DNA of 64,000 nt, taken from positions 5,456,001 to 5,520,000 of the forward strand of contig PYIU01000003.1 of NCBI GenBank assembly GCA_003415625.1, given 5' to 3'. Both the position numbers and the translations under genes were made by a program. The notes beneath the pieces were generated by a model, which saw nothing but the letters and a program-made list of their open reading frames with translations, was not told where the DNA came from and made no database searches. The DNA is from Aquanectria penicillioides. Lineage: Eukaryota; Ascomycota; Sordariomycetes; Hypocreales; Nectriaceae. Positions 35,015-46,945 of the stretch are shown here, piece after piece (position 1 is the stretch's first letter; each line of letters opens with the position of its first letter).

Positions 35015-36907
35015 TTATCCAGATATTTGCGATATCTCCCAAAATGCTCGTAATAATGCAAGCCCGCCAACCTGTGTCTCCACCGTTCGGCCCCGGCCCC
35101 GCTCGTTGGGATCCCGCTGGTTCCGTGTTGCTTCCCCAAATGCATGCCCAGATCTAACTCCGATGTCCTGAGCCCCCGTGTGCCTCGCAAGCACGTGCTG
35201 ACCCGATGCCGGTTCCAGCACTGTCCAGCCCCCGGTTCCTGGAGCCCACGGACGGCGGCCTCCCCACGTGTCGTCCTCCGGTGTTCCCTGGTTACGATAA
35301 TCCGTTGTGTTTTCTGCGTTGTGGTTGATGCCATCGTCATCGATTGTGACAACGGCATCGAAGATACCTGCACCCCACCACATGCCGAAGCGACCGGCAT
35401 CATCGCGGGTACTCAAGGCTGCAAGGACATTATGCTTGACCCAGCCCAAGTAGGAGGTGCAAGCAGTTGCGTGGGCTGTCTTCACTCGCCTATATCCTTC
35501 AACATCCATCTTCATACCTTCTGGGACCCGGACCGGGTCGAGAGTCGAACAAAAGGAAGCAAGATGGTGGAAAAAGACGCCCTTGAAGGTCTGCCCATCC
35601 TGGGAACATGTTCCACTCGCATCACACTGTTCTTCAATGATTCCTCCACGACCAAGCCCTCTCCACGGCGGCAGCTGACCAGGGGAAACCGATTCTAGGT
35701 CATCAATGGGCTTGTTTTCTTGGAGATCCCAACCACTCGCGTCAATGACGGATTGGATCAACACATGCCCGTCCTCGATATACGACGCGCTTCCGCTAAT
35801 TGTCCACAGGCCCCGCTGACCTGTAAGTAAGACACCTTGGTTGTATGTGTACACCATCTCATCACGGAGGTCACATTTTGTATTGCCGGGCCATCGCCTA
35901 TCGATGTGGTAGCCGTCCACAAAGAGACCGCGGTGATTGGTCATATTAATACCCATGAGCCAGTCGTATCCATCGAGGGCTGCCTTCAAGTGCATCGGGT
36001 CTCTGGCAGGGAACACGGCACCTGCAAGCCATGGGGCTGTGAAATTGTCACCTGGGAAATGTTGATACATGGAGATTGACGCTGAAATCCAGAGCTCATT
36101 GGTGATGGCGTTCTTGTATGGGTTGAGGCGAGGGTTCCACACCATGCCTCCATTGCAAAGCTTTGTCTCCCAGCCTCGAGCACCAAGATTCCAAAAAATG
36201 CGAGATCGGTGAGCAAATGAGGCGAACCATGTGTTCCCATGCCAGGGTATTGATTTCATGATGTCCTTCAGGCCACTCTCAGGCCCAATTTCACCTGGCT
36301 CCCGTGGATAATGTAGGTCAGCATGAGTCCTCACGAATTTAAGAGCCTCGATCCAGCCGAGGGTTACCCAAAGAATATCGTCGTAGGCCTTGATAATTGG
36401 TCAGTATAAATGAATAATGGAGTGGACTTGGAATCTCACTTGTCCTCTGAGGGAAAGAACGTCTTGGGCAAAGTAGGATCCGACTAATTGAGCGTAATAT
36501 GACGAGATGAGGTTCTCCTTGGCCTTCCAGCCGTCATTACCGCCCAGTTCTACTGACACCAAAGACTTTGACAATGTAGTCAGCATACCGGATAGTACCG
36601 TACCGGTAAATGCAGCAGTCCAGTCTATGGCAGATGGCCAGGTCGAATAGTCAGGGTCAAAGTACTGGTCTTGCAAGACAACCAAAGCCTGAACCGCATA
36701 CTCAAGAGCCTGAGCATCAATGGATGGAGGGTCCGTGGTCTCAGAAGAAAATGAGAGAAAGGATTCTGGCAGAGGTTTGCAATCCTTTGGTGTCTTGGCG
36801 TAGATGAGGGGACAATACTGGTGTGCGTTGTTGTGGGTAGGAGCCGCAAAGGCGATGCGAGAAGTGATGAGGCCGACGAGGCCAGCCACGGCAGACAACC
36901 GGGCCAT
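35015..36907 (-). CDS. Secreted glycoside hydrolase family 76 (endo-alpha-1,6-mannanase-like), two exons
   Basis: Exons 36907-36440 and 36388-35015 with a 51-bp intron (GTGAGA..CAAG, branch CTGAC) give 613 residues. A signal peptide is clear: MARLSAVAGLVGLITSRIAF, with cleavage expected at AFA-AP. The GH76 (alpha/alpha)6 barrel follows. The catalytic pair is probably Asp159-Asp160 in AYDDILWVTLGWIE, right after the intron. Other family stretches are GGMVWNPRLNPYKNAITNEL and YTYNQGVLLTG. Such enzymes cut alpha-1,6-mannan backbones; the fungal Dfg5/Dcw1 branch cross-links GPI proteins into the wall. No GPI signal is seen at the C-terminus (FWEISQISG), so a soluble secreted or wall-trapped form is likely. 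At 613 residues it is longer than the usual about 450. Confidence 0.9.
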
Positions 36908-38479
36908 GGTGAAGGAGCAGCAGCACGAATCTGCGCGTATATTGCAGGGGCAGGTCTATGGTGCGTTTGGCGAGAGGAGCATCTGGTCACAGCGCTTTTT
37001 TTTTTTTACAGGATAGGACGATCCATGTCGATGGCAGCGTTCATGCGACCTCGGAGTGAGACTAAAGGACGAGATAAGGCTGAGCGGAGGTGGCAAGATG
37101 ACGGGGAAAGATGGCTCCTAGATGGTCGTCTGCCGACTTAAGTCTAGGGGCAGCTGGCCGAAATCAAGACGGGGAAATTGGGAGGAATCGTGGTTGACAA
37201 AGTGAAGGCATCAGGCCAAGAGAAAAGGCTGGCGACTGGGGTTTCGTCTTGTCTTGAGGATGCCAGCCAACTGCGACGACTTGCCCCACCACGAGGACGG
37301 TTCGAGGTCGAGACGTTCGTGGCGCAGGGTGAAAAAACAAGTGGGCCACGAGGATTCCCGACAAGCTGCAAAGACATGACTAGGATTCTCGGTCATGAAT
37401 GGACAGCGGGAGTTGGGGGTGGATGGGGAGCGCGCGCCATGATTTTGGTGACTGGCGCCAGCAGAAAAGGTTGGTCACGAGCTTGGTTCGGCCTTCACAT
37501 TCGGTTGGACTTGGAAAACTACGGTGGGCTGTGACGACCTCGGACGTTCTGGGTGTCGTTTTGCTTCAGGTGGTGGTGTGGGGGATGAAGCACGCAAGGT
37601 GTGTAGCGTGTGCCTTGTTTTGACAGTGGTGTGGCGTGTGTATGGTTGTGTGTGGTTGTGTGCGGATGGTGTATGGATGCATATGCGAGAGTGAGGGGAA
37701 CCCTAAGTTGATCATCTCTGGTGAGTGAAAGCCGATGTAGGTAGGTAATAGATTTGCGAATAATTCCATGTGAATTAGACTAGTCGCTGCTGGATGTGGA
37801 CATGCTTGCTCAGAAGTGCCTCTCGACATATATTCATTTATTAGCTTCCTGAAATATGCATGGACATGGAGTTCCTCCTTTTCACCCCCAGGCTTGAGAA
37901 TTGCCGTGTATCATTCATATCCACCTCATGCGAGTCGCACTCACATGAATGGCCAGCCGGTGCATGCTTTGGACCCCATCCCCGCCGCCAATTGGCCCTC
38001 CGTGACACCTCACTTCAGTGAGTATTTCCGGATTTTTAGTGGCTGGTGGTGGCCCGGCAGTGGGTTGTTCCCGTCTGCTTAGTGGCCCAGCATCGCTGCT
38101 CCAGCGAGTTGCAGACCATGATGTCGCACAAAAGTGGGCCCATAGAGAGGCGGACGGGTGCTTTGTTTACTTTCAACCCAAAACAGACACAACACACCCT
38201 GGCACCTCCATCTTTCCCGCGACGACAACCCACTACTCCAACTCGCTTCCTTCTCTACCAACCCATCCTCATCTCTCTAACCTTCAGTCCATGTCTATAC
38301 CAACGCGCACTTCTCCTTTCGCGCGTCGCAACCGCTCCCCTTCAACCATTGACCACTCTCAGTAACCACATCCCGAGTTTGCCCTTATTGAAAAAAAACA
38401 CGCCCACAACGGGCCCGTCACCCAACATCCACACCCAGCTCTCAACCAGCATCACGCGCCGCAACGCGTGAACGGGGCC
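36908..38479. other. Divergent promoter interval
   Basis: About 1.6 kb between GH76 (minus) and the Ppc89-like gene (plus). A T-run lies at 37000-37010 and a degenerate TGTGG/TATGG-rich stretch at 37620-37680. The leader before 38480 is CT- and CA-rich. No gene is supported. Confidence 0.6.
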
Positions 38480-41400
38480 ATGGAGGTTGATACTGCCAGC
38501 AGATATCGCTCTCGTATCCTTAGAGAAATGAACGCGAACCGCGACAACCCTTTCAACTCACCGCCCTCTTCCACTGGCTCTCACGGCACCGTCAGCCCGA
38601 CCATATCATCCGTCTTCTCAGACCCGGACGGCGAATCCACGCGCAGACTGAACGAGGACATTGCGCGCATCACTGCTCCTCGGAACCTCCCTGTCAACTG
38701 GGAGGCTGCCCACCGCAAGTGGCCTGAATTCTTTGGCATGCCAAAGTCTCGCAGCTTGCCTGTCCTCGACGACACAACCGACACCCGACCTCTCAGCGCG
38801 GAGTCCAAAGAGAACAAGCCCCCAGCTGCAGCTGTCAAGTTTGCCGACGATTCCACTCAAGATACTTGGATGGGTTCCAATAGGACCCGTGCCGAGATGC
38901 AGCCCCGCGTTGATAACGAGTCTGATCTTTCCTCAATTCTCTCCAAGTCTCCTGCCCGAGTCCTCTCCAACCCTGCCTTAAAAATCACCCGCAACCCGAG
39001 TCCTCTTTCCAAGGTCCACAATCGCGTTGTATCTGAATCCATGAAGGAGCAACACTATCAGCGCCGTGAGTCTCTCTCTGACGCGCTCGATCGACTGCGT
39101 AACGCGTCGCAAACCCCCCGGCGCTACGAGCATCAGGAGTCTGCGCCAGATCGACCCTCTCCCGAAATGTCATCAGCAAAGTCGAGCTTGACTGCTGTTG
39201 CACCCTCTCCAGTTTCCATGAACAGCCCTAATCATAACGAGACCAACGTTCGGTCATTTTTCATGCCTGACGTCTCCCACCTCGGCGATTTCGTCACTGG
39301 TACCCTGCGGTTCAGTGGCTCAATGAGGAATGGCGTCCCCATCTTCGTCAAGCATGGCAAGGTCCACGACGTCGAGGATAAGCATTCTCGTAACCATCAC
39401 GCTGATGTTGATGGACTTGAGGTGCCGGAGGATGAGGAGAAGATATTTGTGTCTATGGATATGATCCGTGAAGAGATTGTGTCTCTTCAAGAACACTACG
39501 ACAAGGTGCAGGAATATGCTATGAATCTTCAAGAACAAGTCGAGGAACTGGAGGCTCAGTTGAGGTCACGTAAGACCTTTGATGGAGGTTTTAGCTCGCA
39601 TCACGCCACGGAACAGCTGATGGCCCAGAAGAACCGTGAGTTGATCAACTTTGCTTGAATATTGACGATATTGACGATGGTACCTTAGGCTTGGAGGTGG
39701 AGGTTTCCACATTGCAGTCTCGACTTGAACAAGTCTCTCGAAAGACCAGCCTCAACGAGATCGAAAACGACGCCGTTTCCCAAGAGAGAGACCGCGCCGT
39801 GAGAAAACTTCAAGAGGCCTGCGAAGATATCAACAAGCTCACTCGCAAACTAAGCACGAAAGAGAAAGAGCTTGAAACTACCCATCGCCAATTGGAGTCT
39901 ACTGAGCAAATCCGTCATGATAACGATACGCTTCGCCGAGACCTCGTGTCATTGAAGCATGGCCGAGACGCGTTGGAGCTTGAAAACACGTCTCTAGAGG
40001 CAGCTAACAAGACCCTTCGTGAAGAGAATGAGAGCCTCAAGAAGGATATGGAGTCGCTGCGCTCTGATGGCAACCAGACTCGCCATGATCAACAGTCACT
40101 TATCACAGAGAATCGATCTCTGCGAACCAGCAACAAGGTATTGATGGAAGAAAATGAAGACCTGCGCGAGAGTTTGGATGGAGTCCAGCATGAGTTGGAC
40201 GCTGTCCGAGAAGAGATCGAGACTCTGCGGCAAGAGATTGAGAATGTTGGGCAGGAGAAGACTACCCTTCGTGAAGACAACGAGAGTCTCGTGCGTCACA
40301 ACGAGAAATATTTCAGTGAGAACAAGGTCCTCCGTCGAGAAAACTCGGGCTTCGAGCGCAGCATTCATGATTTACATGACGAAAACGTGAAGCTGAAGGA
40401 AGAGGTTGAGTTTTTGAAACAGCAGCTGGACCACTGCCGACCTATCCCCAAGGAGGACTTCACTGGTCAGCTTGACGAAGAGACTGAGGAAAATATGACG
40501 TCGGCCTTCTTCATTCCCGATATCACGATCAACACCAACGATACCAATCCGGTCGAAGTTACGGAGACTAAGGAGCTGCCTGAGTTGACGGCTCAGAGCA
40601 CCAGGCTACCCACTATCCCTGATGTCACCGAGCAAGAGACCAGAAATACGAACAAGCTTGAGACTACTTCACACACAGAGACCCGCGAGCTTCACCAAAA
40701 GTCTCGTAGCAAGAGCAAGAGCTCATCAGCAAAGACCTCTGGACATAGCCAGAGAGTAGCCTTCTCAATCCCTGAAAAGTCTCACAAGAGTGGCTCGAAT
40801 GTTGCGAACCAGGGAAGCAAGCGTCGCAATACTTCACATACCACTCGATCTTCGTTGAAGGGTGTTGCGGCTGAGCCCGATCAGTTTGATGAGAATGACG
40901 ACACCACTGGGCTTCAGTCAGTGAATGACAGTACTCAAGACTACTCCATGCAATTGGATGTGATACCCAAGACTCGGAAAGATTCCAGGTCCAAGGATTT
41001 GAAGCACTCTACTCATGAGCTTACCAGCCACAGCCAGAAGTCCCGATCATCTCATAGGCACACTGTCGTGTCGGAAGTTACTGCTCAGAGTATCCGTAGT
41101 GTGGACAAGGATACTTGCCCAGTATTGTCTCATGATGCTCGTCGTGTCCTCGATGACCTTTGTGGACACAACTGCCGAAACTGTACCGTTTGCAGCCGCA
41201 TCACTTCTCACCGTGGCGTTGTTACCTCCGCAGATCTTGCGGCAGGCAAGAAGCGTGTTACTGTTCCGCGACCGGTACCTGTGACTGACCGAGATCTCTC
41301 GGTGGAGGACCCAACCATGCGCCCTGCGCAGTCTCCTGGACATGCACTTGCCATGGTCATCAAGGGTTTGGAGGATGAAGCCCACCACTTGCAGCTTGAG

Positions 41401-41682
41401 CTGTCCCGCATTCAGGCCCAATACAATGCTCAGGACAAGGCCCTTGGCCGTCGTGAGCGACTTAGCCTTGCCGAGACCATTCGCACTGTCCTCAAGCGTC
41501 TCGAGGCCAAGAACGACCAGATCTACAGCCTCTATGACGTCTTGGAGGGACAGAAGGCTGCTGGCCAGGCTATGTCTGAAGAGGAGATTGAAATGACTGT
41601 CCTCAACATCACCGGCATGACTGTTCGTGATGTCACGAGTGGGAGTGACCAGCTCACCTGGGACGGTGTCCCAGAACTGTGA
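38480..41682 (+). CDS. Spindle pole body coiled-coil protein, Ppc89/Cep57-like, two exons
   Basis: Exons 38480-39635 and 39689-41682 with a 53-bp intron (GTGAGT..TTAG) give 1049 residues. The N-terminal third is disordered and Ser/Pro-rich with WPEFFGMPKSRS. Continuous coiled coil runs from about residue 320 to 650, spanning the splice (SLQEHYDKVQEYAMNLQEQV), as in the Cep57/Ppc89 centrosome-localisation domain. A second disordered Ser/Thr/Lys segment precedes a C-terminal region with a Cys cluster (CGHNCRNCTVCSR) and a helical segment (LRLEAKNDQIYSLYDVLEG-like) resembling the Cep57 microtubule-binding end. In fission yeast Ppc89 is a core SPB scaffold; the same role is inferred. The start is the first in-frame ATG (MEVDTASRYRSR). 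It converges with NOC2. Confidence 0.85.
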
Positions 41683-42086
41683 AAAGACTCGATGCAGTGC
41701 AAAAGTGAAGAAGGGCGTGTAAATGGGACACGGCAAATTGAAACGGCCCACGGAATAGGCGTTTTTTGGGCTTGCATGAGAGCAGTCTGTTTGGATGTGT
41801 GATTTTTTCCCCAGTGGCCGTGCTGGTCGGAAGGCATTTTTGGGGAGTTTGGGACATCGGGCGGGTTTTGTGTACTTATTGTCTGTGTATAATTACGGCT
41901 CGCTGAGCCCGTGTGGGAATGACCATTGAAATGAATGATTGAATTCGCGTCATCCACTTAGACTTGGCAAAACTGTGACTTGCGACGGATAAAGATGAAC
42001 AGAAAAGGTAGGTATCCTTGAATTCTTTTTTCTACCGGGTTAAAAACCGGTTCTACATACACAAACTCCTAATTATTGAATTTTAT
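41683..42086. other. Shared 3' region of convergent genes
   Basis: About 400 bp between the stops of the Ppc89-like gene and NOC2. It is AT-rich near 42030-42080. It probably holds both 3' ends. Confidence 0.6.
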
Positions 42087-44390
42087 TTACTCTTCGTCTT
42101 CCTCGTCGTCGTCATCGGCAACCTCGTCCTCCATGTCATCATCTTCCTCTCCATCCTCGCTTTCTTCATTCTCATCCTCCAACTCGGCACGTTCCTCCTC
42201 CTTGCGCTTGCGATCCTCCTCTCGGCGGGCCTCTTCAAGCAACTTGGCACGTTCGGCACGAGCCTTGCGTTGACCGACGACGTATGCTCCAAGGGGTGTT
42301 TTGGCGACGTCGAAGTCGCGGAGGAAGGCCTCAACCTGTGCGCGGTCCCTGGGGGCAAAGTCGACCTTGGCACGGCGCTCCTCGATGAACTTGGCATTGG
42401 CCTCGAGCTTCTGGACCAATAGGACGAGTTGGCCAACGAGCTTGGCATTCTTGTTGCCCTGGACCTTGGAGCGAGCCTGCTTGAGCCAACGCTTGAGCTG
42501 GATATTGATGGGGAGAGCCAGCTCGGGGAAGGCGATGGAGGTAGCCCAGACGAGGAAGTACTCGCCGAGAAGCTCGACAACTTGATCACCGACGCCATCC
42601 TGGTAAACACGGGTGCGGAGGTACGACTTGGGGGCCTTGTAGGCAGTGGCGAAGTCGAAAGGCTTGAGGGAGGCGGCCTTCGGGGGCTTCTTCATCTCAG
42701 CTGAGGTAAGAACCTCAAGGAGAGGAGAAGCAAGGGGGATGAAAGTGCTGGTCGAACGAGAAAGGCGGAGGAGAGATCGGATGAGGTGGAACCGAAGAGG
42801 GAAGTATAGCGATGTGGGAATAAGGCGCATAGCACCCAGAGTGACCTGAACCAGCGGGTAGATGAGGAGCTTCAGCTGACTCTCCTTACCAGCCTCAGCC
42901 TCCTTCAAGGGGCTACAGTGTTCGGCTAGGACACAAGACCAGAAGTCAAGAGAGTGGGTGTACTGCCAGTTGTAGACGATTCGGAAAGCGTCGTTCTTGT
43001 TGTGGACAATGCTGTTACGCAGGTGGATGGCCAGCTGGCGGATGAAGGTGAATGCAGTAGTGTATCCAACGGCAGGGTCGATACCCCACAGCTCGGCGGC
43101 AGAGTTCTTCATCAAGTTGATGCCCTGGATGGTGTTGGCGTTGGTCACTCGGCTGCCTTGAATGAGTCCTTGATAAACGGCCTTTAGGACAGTCTCACGG
43201 ATGCCCTTGTCACCAATGACAACCAATCGACGGAGGACCAGGAAAGCTGTGATGCGGGTGGTCTCAGAGCTGGCGGGCTGGCACCAGAAGTTCACAATGG
43301 CCTTGGCGAGGGCCTTGATGAGCTTCTTGAAGGACAGAAGGTAAGGCAGAATGGGAGTGATGGATGAGAGTGTGAGCTTGAGCGTCTTGTCGTCGGAAAG
43401 AGTGCCGAGGAGATGCATGATGGACGAAGTGTAGGTCTTGAGCAGCAATGATAGGGTTCGGAACTTCTTGGACTCGGTCTGAACGTGGACCTTGCCAGAA
43501 GCTGACTCCTTGATGGGGAGGTGATGGTTCATGACCACGGGGATCTCGTTGAGGGCGAGGACCAAGATGTCGTTGAAGACCTCGGGGCTGTTGATGGTGT
43601 ATCGCTTCTGTGCGTCCTCATCGTCGTCATTGAGAAGAGCCGCGCAGCGGAAGGCGAGCACAACTTGTCTTGCGGCGCGTAGAGATTGTTTCTCAGTCAT
43701 GGCTTTCCTCCACGAAGCAACAAGCTCTCGTGTCAATTCATTTCCAACTGCGACAGACACGGCCTTCTCAGCTTCCTTCTCCTTCTTCCGCTTCTTCTTG
43801 GGCTGCTTTTCAGACTCCTCCTCGCTGCCACTAAGCTCGTCCACCTCGGCTAAGTCGGCATCGTCGTCAAAATCCAGCGCCTCGGGATCGTTTTCGACGA
43901 GGAACTTGTAGAATTCGGGGTCCTTTTCAGCGAGGTCGTCCATGGTCTTCTTGCTCATACCCATGTCGTCGTCGTCCTCTCCATCGTCATCATCGCTGTC
44001 GCTGACTACGGGCTGCGCGCCAATCGAGCTGTCACTATCCTCGGCCATTTCGGCGTCGCCCTCAGGATCACCTCTCTTGCGCTTCCCAAGCTTGCCAGCC
44101 TTCTTGCCCTTCTTGTCAATGATGTCGTCAAAGCCACCCTGGAAGAAGTCGTCAACGCTCATTTCGTTGATCTTCTTGCCCTTGGGAGCTGGCTTTTTGA
44201 CTTCCTCATCGTCGCTATCCTTGGAGCCATTGTAAAAGGCGGCATCTGAGGCCTTCCGGGCCTTCTTCTTGTCTTGGATCTGGTGGCGCTGCTTGATCTT
44301 GGCCGTCGCTTTTCGTTTGTCGAGAACGCCCTTGAGGCGGCTCTTCTCGAACTTCTTAGTCGCCTTGAGATTCTTCTTGCCGGGCCCCAT
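42087..44390 (-). CDS. NOC2: Nucleolar complex protein 2 (Noc2), 60S ribosome biogenesis
   Basis: Single exon, 767 residues. Noc2 pairs with Noc1/Noc3 to move pre-60S particles from nucleolus to nucleoplasm. The N-terminal 60 residues are strongly basic (GPGKKNLKATKKFEKSRLKG), giving nucleolar targeting. Acidic runs follow (DSDDDDGEDDDD, EVDELSGSEEE), then the conserved Noc2 helical-repeat domain from about 210 to 690, including INFWCQPASSE-like and GINLMKNSAAELWGID stretches. The C-terminus is Lys/Glu-rich and ends in a long Asp/Glu run. The size matches yeast Noc2 (710). It is divergent with VPS28 across 288 bp. Confidence 0.97.
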   Translation of the reverse strand: MGPGKKNLKATKKFEKSRLKGVLDKRKATAKIKQRHQIQDKKKARKASDAAFYNGSKDSDDEEVKKPAPKGKKINEMSVDDFFQGGFDDIIDKKGKKAGKLGKRKRGDPEGDAEMAEDSDSSIGAQPVVSDSDDDDGEDDDDMGMSKKTMDDLAEKDPEFYKFLVENDPEALDFDDDADLAEVDELSGSEEESEKQPKKKRKKEKEAEKAVSVAVGNELTRELVASWRKAMTEKQSLRAARQVVLAFRCAALLNDDDEDAQKRYTINSPEVFNDILVLALNEIPVVMNHHLPIKESASGKVHVQTESKKFRTLSLLLKTYTSSIMHLLGTLSDDKTLKLTLSSITPILPYLLSFKKLIKALAKAIVNFWCQPASSETTRITAFLVLRRLVVIGDKGIRETVLKAVYQGLIQGSRVTNANTIQGINLMKNSAAELWGIDPAVGYTTAFTFIRQLAIHLRNSIVHNKNDAFRIVYNWQYTHSLDFWSCVLAEHCSPLKEAEAGKESQLKLLIYPLVQVTLGAMRLIPTSLYFPLRFHLIRSLLRLSRSTSTFIPLASPLLEVLTSAEMKKPPKAASLKPFDFATAYKAPKSYLRTRVYQDGVGDQVVELLGEYFLVWATSIAFPELALPINIQLKRWLKQARSKVQGNKNAKLVGQLVLLVQKLEANAKFIEERRAKVDFAPRDRAQVEAFLRDFDVAKTPLGAYVVGQRKARAERAKLLEEARREEDRKRKEEERAELEDENEESEDGEEDDDMEDEVADDDDEEDEE

Positions 44391-44678
44391 TGTGGAAAGT
44401 TGGAGCGCTCTGGCTGGCGAAGAATTGGGGATTGGGAATGTATTTTTTTTTTAGTTTTTGTATGTAGGAGATGGGCCACTGGTGCAAGCGGATTTCATCC
44501 CAGCTTTGCGTCTCCCAAAAATTTTGCGGCTGGCTTATCGATAACATGATGGAGCGGGAAAGGCAGGCGGTGTGAAGATTCTGCCACACGCCGCTACGTA
44601 ACCGCTGCTCGACCCGCCAACATCCCACCTCGAAGCCTGGAATCGTCTCCCCGCCAGCAAGCCAATGTATCTTCCACC
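44391..44678. promoter_or_regulatory. Bidirectional promoter of NOC2 and VPS28
   Basis: Only 288 bp separate the two start codons, so both promoters must overlap here. An A/T-rich stretch (44443-44460, T-run on the minus side) lies near the NOC2 start. Confidence 0.6.
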
Positions 44679-45529
44679 ATGATCCCGCGACAAGGCTATG
44701 CGCCAACGCCGCACAGCTATGTTCCGAACACCAACCTGTCCGCGACCATAAATCTTGATGAGGTGCGTCCGGTTCAACGCCGCGAATCTCTTCCCCGCTC
44801 GACGTCACTGCTAACGGCGATCGTGCATGGTGTAGGAAGTCAAGCTGACCGAGACGCGCGCTGAGCGTGACCTCCAAGACTCGCTCGCGGAGCTTTTCAG
44901 CATTATAATCACCCTTGATGAGCTCGAAAAGGCGTTTCTCAAAGATGCAATCCCAGAGGCCGAGTATACGGAGATCTGCGAGCGATCGCTGAGGCAGTAT
45001 AAGGCGCTGCTGGCTGATGAGACCATTGCCAATGAATTCGTGGGCCTGGAGGAGTTCAAAGCCAAGTGGGATGTATGGCACCGACAAAGTACCAGCGCGA
45101 AGTTATGATCAAGACACTGACTTAGTGAATCTGTAGCTCGAGGCCCCTCGTGCGACTGAACGTCTCCGCGTCGGCATGCCTTCAACAACCATTACCGCCT
45201 CCTCCTCAGCCCCCGCCCCAGCTCCCGCTGCCGCTAACAATACGAGCGGCGTGCTGATTCTCGAGGCCACACAGGAGTTTATTACATTCCTAGATGCCGT
45301 CAAGCTCGGCCTTCTCTCCAAAGACCAATTGCACCCTTTGCTGTCTGACGTCATTCAGTCTGTCAACCGAGTTACAGATAAGGATTTTGAAAACCGCGGC
45401 AAGATCGTCCAATGGCTTATCACACTCAACCAGATGAAGGCCAGCGAGGAACTGAGTGAGCAACAAGCTAGAGAGCTTGAGTTGGATATTCAGCAGGCGT
45501 ACTCGGGCTTCAGGCGGACCTTGGAATGA
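44679..45529 (+). CDS. VPS28: VPS28, ESCRT-I subunit, three exons
   Basis: Subunit of the endosomal ESCRT-I complex that sorts ubiquitinated cargo into multivesicular bodies. Exons 44679-44762, 44836-45072 and 45137-45529 (introns 73 and 64 bp, branches CTAAC and CTGAC) give 237 residues. The N-terminal ESCRT-I core half contains KLTETRAERDLQDSLAELFS and LEKAFLKDAIPEAEYTEIC. An Ala/Pro/Ser linker leads to the C-terminal four-helix bundle (ATQEFITFLDAVKLGLLSKD, then GKIVQWLITLNQMKASEEL), which in yeast contacts ESCRT-II Vps36. Length and domain order match Vps28 (242 in yeast). Confidence 0.97.
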
Positions 45530-45691
45530 TGCCATGCGATGCAGACGCGATGTGTGAGACTGGTGTCATGAGGAGCGAAGTGGAATTATTTAGCCTCGGA
45601 CTTTACCCATGCTTTCCTGTAAATATGCTCATGATGCCGGAAACCTCTGCCTCTTTTTTAATATACCCATAATGATTGCCATCCCACATCT

Positions 45692-46945
45692 TTATACCAA
45701 GAACGTCCAGAAACTAGGATACACAAACTCTTCCTCGAAGATCCTTCGAACCTGCTCCAACACAAATTTTTCAACTTTGCCGACGTTTTTAAGACTCTGT
45801 TTGCGTCCGTCCCGTTCGCCAATCTCGCTCTCGACCTTAATCTCCTGCAAGAGGCCGCCGAACCTCGCCTTAGTATGCTCGTGCCTCTCATCATCGTCGC
45901 CTTCGTCTGGCCCCACGGCGGCGAGCGCATCTTCTGGGCTGAGGAAGCAAAAGTGGACACGCTTGCGAATGTTAGCTAGGACGCCGACGCCATCAAACGA
46001 CATTCCCGTGATGTTGAGCTTGAGCGGGATGCCCACGAAGCTGGGCATGGGATAGTCCAGGAGGATCTCGGCCGTCAGGTTCAGACGTATGTCACCTCTG
46101 TATCGGATTCTGAAGACAGCTTGCACGTCCTCCACTCGAGGTTCGCGTCTTGGTCTTGGCGGCTGCCGAAGCCCATCCTCTTCCTCTTCGTCATCGTCTA
46201 CGATGGCTGATCCGGTGAGGTGCGTATCGCGAGTTGGTGGTCGCGATGTGCCAACCGACGTGCCAACCGACGTGGGCGCCAGAGTCGACACGCTCGACTT
46301 CTCGCGCAGGCCTTGAAGCGGCACAGTGAGGTTGGAGCTCATGTTGTCGACTGAGATGCTGCTCTGAGATGGGTTGCGGCTGTGGTTGGGGGTCTGGGCT
46401 TCGTAGTGATCAATAGGTCCGCCCATCCAGCTGTTGCCCAGATGCGCTCCCGCCACGGCGGCCAGCGGAGTATGAGTGCCCGTACCCATGTGCCCCTGGA
46501 AGTAACTCAGGCCGGAGCCCCCAAGAAACCCAGGTGTTGAGGTCCCCAGAAACGGGCTTCCCAAGTCATGATGGCCACTCGCTTCATGGCGTAACAGGTC
46601 GCTTCTCAAGCCGCCTGGCTTGCGTCTCGGCGCATCGCCATGCCCAGGCGCATTGCGCTCTCTTTCTGACACGCTCACGGGTTCCGGTGGCGGTTGCTCA
46701 TCGTCGCTCTCCTCATCATCATCCAGGTCCTCGTCGTAGAAATCAGGCAGCGGGTCGGTGATGTCCTTGAGCTCCAGCCGAGGCGGGATGGTGCCAAAGT
46801 CGAAGCCGTGGACGTTGACGGAGCGGATGAACCGCGGTAGAGGCACCGTCTGGAACTTGTCGTGGATGAAGGTCCGGATCCTTTCAGCGAGGGCTTCGCC
46901 GTCGGGCCCGCTAGTGACCGTCTCCCAGTTGAGGTCGATGGACAT
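45692..46945 (-). CDS. MDM12: Mdm12, ERMES subunit with SMP lipid-transfer domain
   Basis: Single exon, 417 residues. Mdm12 bridges Mmm1 and Mdm34 in the ER-mitochondria encounter structure and carries phospholipids. The start [10 protein letters not shown] is the canonical Mdm12 N-terminus (a Met two codons upstream is ignored). SMP elements are [20 protein letters not shown] and, after a long disordered insert of about 170 residues rich in Glu/Asp/Pro/Ser, [21 protein letters not shown] and [20 protein letters not shown]. The C-terminus [11 protein letters not shown] is typical. The insert is usual for filamentous ascomycetes. It converges with VPS28 across about 160 bp. Confidence 0.97.
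   Translation of the reverse strand: MSIDLNWETVTSGPDGEALAERIRTFIHDKFQTVPLPRFIRSVNVHGFDFGTIPPRLELKDITDPLPDFYDEDLDDDEESDDEQPPPEPVSVSERERNAPGHGDAPRRKPGGLRSDLLRHEASGHHDLGSPFLGTSTPGFLGGSGLSYFQGHMGTGTHTPLAAVAGAHLGNSWMGGPIDHYEAQTPNHSRNPSQSSISVDNMSSNLTVPLQGLREKSSVSTLAPTSVGTSVGTSRPPTRDTHLTGSAIVDDDEEEEDGLRQPPRPRREPRVEDVQAVFRIRYRGDIRLNLTAEILLDYPMPSFVGIPLKLNITGMSFDGVGVLANIRKRVHFCFLSPEDALAAVGPDEGDDDERHEHTKARFGGLLQEIKVESEIGERDGRKQSLKNVGKVEKFVLEQVRRIFEEEFVYPSFWTFLV

Noticed and set aside
44356..45087. 243-codon minus frame antisense to VPS28
   Set aside because: Shadow of VPS28, and it overlaps the NOC2 start.
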